From assembly GCA_036803025.1 (NCBI GenBank), contig DAIRVC010000093.1, forward strand, positions 1 through 10,421: a DNA stretch of 10,421 bases. The letters are read 5' to 3'. Source of the DNA: DAIRVC01 sp036803025. Its GTDB lineage: Bacteria; Chloroflexota; Anaerolineae; Anaerolineales; E44-bin32. The notes beneath the pieces were generated by a model. The model was given only the letters and a program-made list of their open reading frames with translations, had not been told where the DNA came from and did no database searches. Positions 7,338 through 10,421 of the stretch are shown here, piece by piece. Position 1 is the first letter of the stretch, and every line of letters begins with the position of its first letter. A program made the position numbers and the translations under genes.

Positions 7338-8033
7338 GTGACTGAACTTGAATCGCCCGCGTCCGCGAATGCCGAACCGGGCGCACGGGGAATGCTGGAG
7401 ACCTGGCGGCTGGCGTTGACACGGCCGAACGAAGTGACCTACCAGTCTCTGGCGGAAGATCCACACGCCGGGGTGGGGCGAGCGGCGGCCTGGACGGCCG
7501 TGGCCGCGCTGATCACCAGCCTGCTCAGCCTGTTCGGCCAGTGGCTCTATGGGGGCATAGGGCGCGCGCTGGCTCTGATGCAAGAGACCGCCCCCTCCGC
7601 CGACCTGACGGCCTTCTCCTCCGCCGGCCTGGCGATGGTCCTTTGCCTGGCGCCCTTCGCCGTGGTCGGCTCCGTGCTGGGCCAATTGCTCTATGCCGGC
7701 GCACTGCAGTTCATCGCCGGGGCGTTCGGGGGGGAAGGGACCTTCGGTAAGCTGGCCTACACGCTGGCGGCTTACGGCGCGCCGCTGTCGATCGTCGGCG
7801 GGCTGGCCTCATTGATCCCGATGGCCGGCCTGTGTCTGGCGCTGCCTCTGGGAATCTACGGTCTGGCGCTGGGTCTGCTGTCCATCAAAGTGGTCAACCG
7901 GTTCAGCTGGGGACGCGCCGTCGCAAGCCTGGGGCTGCTGTGGATGATCGTGGTCGTGGTCTCCCTCGTCCTGGGCCTGCTGCTCGTGCGGGCGCTCCCC
8001 CCGGAGTACCTGCAGGGCTGGCCGTCGGGCTGA
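7338..8033 (+). CDS. YIP1-family integral membrane protein
   Basis: This is a 231-residue membrane protein of the Yip1/YIP1 type, whose bacterial members are poorly characterised. After a short polar N-terminus comes ETWRLALTRPNEVTYQ (about residues 21-36), the usual lead-in of bacterial YIP1 proteins. About five hydrophobic segments follow, near residues 50-70, 95-128, 139-160, 162-190 and 200-222. The family hallmark GGEGTFGKLAYTLAAYGAP is at 131-149. No enzyme motif is present. GTG 7338 is chosen as start because of the AGGGGAGG five bases before it; translation from the upstream ATG at 7218 would lie inside the DUF3052-like gene. The gap to the preceding stop is only 13 bases, so the two are probably co-transcribed. 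Family assignment is confident; function is unknown. Confidence 0.88.
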   Translation: MTELESPASANAEPGARGMLETWRLALTRPNEVTYQSLAEDPHAGVGRAAAWTAVAALITSLLSLFGQWLYGGIGRALALMQETAPSADLTAFSSAGLAMVLCLAPFAVVGSVLGQLLYAGALQFIAGAFGGEGTFGKLAYTLAAYGAPLSIVGGLASLIPMAGLCLALPLGIYGLALGLLSIKVVNRFSWGRAVASLGLLWMIVVVVSLVLGLLLVRALPPEYLQGWPSG

Positions 8034-8066
8034 CCTGAGCCGGCGGGGAGTGTGAGCAGACGGCTA

Positions 8067-8094
8067 TTGTCCCACCCGAACTCGCGGCTAGAAT
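8067..8094 (+). promoter_or_regulatory. Sigma-70-type promoter for the receiver-PAS gene
   Basis: TTGTCC (8067-8072, four of six matches to the -35 consensus) is followed after 16 bases by TAGAAT (8089-8094, five of six matches to the -10). Transcription would start near 8101, giving a leader of about 47 bases before ATG 8148. This is the best promoter-like pair in the window, and it lies in the gap between the YIP1 gene and the regulator. Confidence 0.55.
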
Positions 8095-8147
8095 CAAGGT
8101 GATAGGCCGCGCCGCGGATCGTCGGCGCAGAGGGTTCGACAAAGAAG

Positions 8148-9386
8148 ATGGCGGAACCTCAAGTACTTGTCGTGGATGATGACCCGGGCATCCTGGATCT
8201 GGTGGTCCGCCGCCTGGAGCGGCGGGGCCTGCACCCGGATTCGGCGCCCGACGGGCCGACCGCCGTCGAGATGCTCAAGGAGAAGTCCTACGATCTGGTC
8301 GTGACGGACATCTACATGCCCGGCGGGCTGACCGGCCTGGATATCCTGCGCAAGGTCAAGGAGATCGACGCTCACGTGCAGGTTATCGTCGTGACCGCTG
8401 CGGCCGCGCTGGACAACGCCGTCGACGCCCTAAACCAGGGCGCCTTCAGCTACCTGATCAAGCCCTTCGACCACTTGAGCGTCATCGACAATTCCGTCAC
8501 CCGGGCTCTGGACTACCGCCGTCTGATTCTGGACAATCAGCGCATGGCGGAAATCCAACGCCGACGCGGTGACCTCCTTGAGGCGGAGGTGACCGACCGG
8601 ATTCAGCTGATGCGGCGCAAGCAGCAGGACACGGCCGAGATGCTGGCCCGGCTGCCGGTCGGGTTGATCGTGGCGGACGCCGAAGGCAAGCTGCTGCTGA
8701 CCAATGCGGTCGCGGAAGAATGGATGAAGCGCCGGGCGAAGAACGGCAAACAGCCGCTTCAAGAGTATCTGGACCGCCTGATCCCGCCGACATACTCGAC
8801 GACCACCGAGCTGCCGCTGGACGAGGTGAATCTGCGCATCACGGCCCAGCCGCTTCCGCCGCTGCAGGGGAAGCTGCGCACGCTGATCGTCGTGCAAGAA
8901 CACGAGACTGCGCCGGCAGCGGGGGCCGGGGGAACCGGGGGAGCTGTCTCGATGGCTGCCCGCCTCAAGCCGGCCATCGACTGGCTGGCGGAACGGCCAC
9001 TCCCGGCAGAAGAGGGCAATGTGGTGCGCGGCCTGCAGATGCAGCTGCTGGCGCTGGAGCGGCTCCAGGACGCCGAGGGCGGGCCCCCGGCGCTTCCGCC
9101 GCCGAGGTTCGATCCCGACGCTCGCCGCGCGCCGCCGGTCAGGACGCGCGCCCTGGAGGGAGACGAACTCGGTGCTGTTCGGTCGCAGCCGCCGGTCGCC
9201 ACGCCGATCGTCCTGACGCAGCAAGGCCTGGAAGCGCGCGACAGCGTCCCCGCTGCCGCCGAAGGCAGGCGCGCGCCCGATGAGGCGCCGGCCCCCAAGG
9301 CGACGCCGCCTAGGGGCGGGATGTTGAAGAAGGGGCTTGCTCGCAAAGTGGGCGCCAAGCCCGGCGGGGCTTCGGGCAAGCCTTGA
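8148..9386 (+). CDS. Receiver (REC)-coiled coil-PAS-like regulator with a long disordered C-terminal tail
   Basis: This 412-residue cytosolic protein starts with a complete response-regulator receiver domain (residues about 4-120). It has the acidic cluster DDD at 10-12, phospho-acceptor Asp54 (VVTDIYMP), Thr83 and Lys105 in the KPF motif, so it should accept a phosphate from a histidine kinase. A charged helical, probably coiled-coil linker follows (about 122-160). Next is a PAS-like domain (about 162-250; LPVGLIVADAEGKLLLTN is typical of a PAS start). A helical patch (about 270-305) precedes a Pro/Ala/Arg-rich, apparently disordered tail ending in a basic stretch (MLKKGLARKVGAK). I see no HATPase, DNA-binding, GGDEF or other output domain, and no kinase gene is nearby. 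It may act through protein contacts or via the basic tail. The start at 8148 gives a canonical receiver N-terminus, with a promoter-like pair upstream. The gene ends before a clear terminator. Confidence 0.9.
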   Translation: MAEPQVLVVDDDPGILDLVVRRLERRGLHPDSAPDGPTAVEMLKEKSYDLVVTDIYMPGGLTGLDILRKVKEIDAHVQVIVVTAAAALDNAVDALNQGAFSYLIKPFDHLSVIDNSVTRALDYRRLILDNQRMAEIQRRRGDLLEAEVTDRIQLMRRKQQDTAEMLARLPVGLIVADAEGKLLLTNAVAEEWMKRRAKNGKQPLQEYLDRLIPPTYSTTTELPLDEVNLRITAQPLPPLQGKLRTLIVVQEHETAPAAGAGGTGGAVSMAARLKPAIDWLAERPLPAEEGNVVRGLQMQLLALERLQDAEGGPPALPPPRFDPDARRAPPVRTRALEGDELGAVRSQPPVATPIVLTQQGLEARDSVPAAAEGRRAPDEAPAPKATPPRGGMLKKGLARKVGAKPGGASGKP

Positions 9387-9394
9387 ACCGAGAA

Positions 9395-9430
9395 GCTCCC
9401 GGAGCCTGTATGGTCCGGGAGCCTTATTTT
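9395..9430 (+). terminator. Rho-independent terminator after the receiver-PAS gene
   Basis: GCTCCCGGA (9395-9403) pairs over nine bases without mismatch with TCCGGGAGC (9414-9422) around a 10-base loop, followed by CTTATTTT (9423-9430). It lies nine bases after the stop of the receiver-PAS gene. The T-tract is on the + strand only, so it mainly ends + strand transcription and shields the convergent corA gene. The minus-strand side of the hairpin has a much weaker U-run. Confidence 0.92.
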
Positions 9431-9457
9431 CAGCCGATCGAAGTCAGGATCCCCGTT

Positions 9458-10390
9458 CTACAACCAGTCCCGTCGATAGAACACCACGACCACCAGGACC
9501 GCCAGCAGCGTTGCACTCCCCATCACGAGCCAGAACGCCTGCGGGTGATCGTGCAGCGGCAGCGTCAGATTCATGCCGTAGACGCTGGCGATCAGTGTCG
9601 GCAGCGCCAGGATGATCGTCACCGAAGCCAGGAACTTCATGACCACGTTCAGGTTGTTGGAGATGATCGAGGCGAAAGCGTCCATCATCTGGCTCAGGAT
9701 CCCGCTGGAGATGCTCGTCATCTCGATCGCCTGATCGATCTCGGTCATGACGTCGTCCAGGAGATCCTCATCTTCCGGGTACATCTGGAAGATGCTGCCG
9801 CGCTGCAGGCGCCCCATCATCAGCTGGTTTGCCTTGAGAGCGGTCGTGAAATAGGTCAGGCTCTTCTGATACTTGAGCAGCTCGAGCACTTCCCGGTTGC
9901 GGAGTGACATCTGGAGCTGGTCTTCGAGGCCTTCCACATGCCGATCGATCTCGCGCAGGTGCGTCAGGAAACGCTTGGCCGCGGCCAGGAACAGGAGCAG
10001 GAAGAAGCGGCTGCGCTTGGTGGTGCTCGGGCCGCGGCCGCGTCCGGCGGCGACCTCGTCCAGGAGGCCGGTGTCGATCCTGGCCACCGTCACGATCACG
10101 CGCTCGGTCAGGACGATGCCCAGCGGCATCGTCGAGTAGGGGATGTCGGAGGCGGGTCCTTCATAGTGCGGGACGCGCAGGACGATCAGCAGCGCGCCAT
10201 TCTCTTTCTCGACGCGCGCGGTCTCGTCCAGGTCGAGGGGCGAGGTCAGGAAATCGGTTGGGATTCCGAAATGCTGCGCGATCTGTGCGGTCTCTTCGAT
10301 GCCCGGGTTCAGAAGCCGAACCCAGCTGCCGTCGGCCAACTCCTGGATCCGCTCCAGACCGCCCTCGGTGCTCTTCAGGATCGTGATCAT
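9458..10390 (-). CDS. corA: CorA-family divalent metal ion (Mg2+/Co2+) transporter
   Basis: This is a 310-residue inner-membrane channel-type transporter, close to the usual CorA length. The cytosolic N-terminal domain (about 1-245) contains the long charged helix typical of CorA, with LREIDRHVEGLEDQLQMSLRN near residues 144-164. The last 70 residues hold two membrane helices (about 250-270 and 283-304) joined by the periplasmic loop with the signature YGMN at 271-274. The positively charged end (YRRDWL) also fits. CorA forms a pentamer that lets Mg2+ (and Co2+ or Ni2+) flow in, gated by intracellular Mg2+; ion choice here is by homology. The start is supported by GGGAGGGAG on the minus strand just upstream (about 10396-10404). 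The gene faces the receiver-PAS gene tail to tail with 71 bases between stops; its promoter lies outside the window. Confidence 0.96.
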   Translation of the reverse strand: MITILKSTEGGLERIQELADGSWVRLLNPGIEETAQIAQHFGIPTDFLTSPLDLDETARVEKENGALLIVLRVPHYEGPASDIPYSTMPLGIVLTERVIVTVARIDTGLLDEVAAGRGRGPSTTKRSRFFLLLFLAAAKRFLTHLREIDRHVEGLEDQLQMSLRNREVLELLKYQKSLTYFTTALKANQLMMGRLQRGSIFQMYPEDEDLLDDVMTEIDQAIEMTSISSGILSQMMDAFASIISNNLNVVMKFLASVTIILALPTLIASVYGMNLTLPLHDHPQAFWLVMGSATLLAVLVVVVFYRRDWL

Positions 10391-10421
10391 CGGACTCCCT
10401 CCCCGGCCCCGGAGCAGGGCC

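Noticed and set aside
8430..9224. 264-codon open frame on the - strand within the receiver-PAS gene
   Set aside because: The + strand carries an intact receiver domain with all key residues; the antisense product is low-complexity His/Arg/Gln-rich.
1..10421. A defence island, mobile element, CRISPR array or biosynthetic cluster
   Set aside because: I found no transposase, integrase, repeat array, nuclease/helicase set, toxin-antitoxin pair or synthase gene; all confident genes belong to common housekeeping or poorly known families.

Overview
This is a GC-rich bacterial window with ordinary bacterial gene structure: short intergenic gaps, Shine-Dalgarno sites, one ATGA overlap and one clear Rho-independent terminator. 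The gene set suggests a Chloroflexota/Anaerolineae-type metagenomic genome: a YIP1-family membrane protein next to a DUF3052-like protein, a cytoplasmic S9 peptidase behind a PPOX/F420-type oxidoreductase, and a receiver-PAS regulator without an output domain. This placement is inference from family make-up; no rRNA or taxonomic marker is present.

Layout. Nine genes run on the + strand and one on the - strand. (1) The 3' part of an unrecognised, beta-rich, probably exported protein enters from the left edge. (2) A short-chain dehydrogenase/reductase of the retinol-dehydrogenase-like type follows. (3) Next is a small orphan protein with an N-terminal export signal and six further cysteines. 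(4) A 12-helix MFS transporter comes after a 173-base gap. (5, 6) A PPOX/FDOR-like oxidoreductase and a prolyl-oligopeptidase-family (S9) peptidase overlap by four bases and are almost certainly co-translated. (7) A DUF3052-like protein has no normal start codon near its conserved domain. (8) A YIP1-family membrane protein starts just behind it with a strong ribosome binding site. (9) A receiver-coiled coil-PAS protein has its own promoter-like sequence. (10) A CorA-type divalent cation transporter lies convergently on the - strand. A hairpin plus T-tract separates genes 9 and 10.

How the genes work together. There is no evident single pathway. The firm functional units are the PPOX-S9 overlap and the probable DUF3052-YIP1 co-transcription. 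Genes 1-4 are co-directional, but I cannot show that they share a function. I saw no transposase, integrase, CRISPR array, toxin-antitoxin pair, defence system, tRNA or rRNA.

The window reads as a chromosomal housekeeping/accessory mix, not as an obvious new system. The items most worth a second look are the broken or unusual 5' end of the DUF3052 gene, the receiver-PAS protein with a long disordered tail, and the two unrecognised exported proteins.
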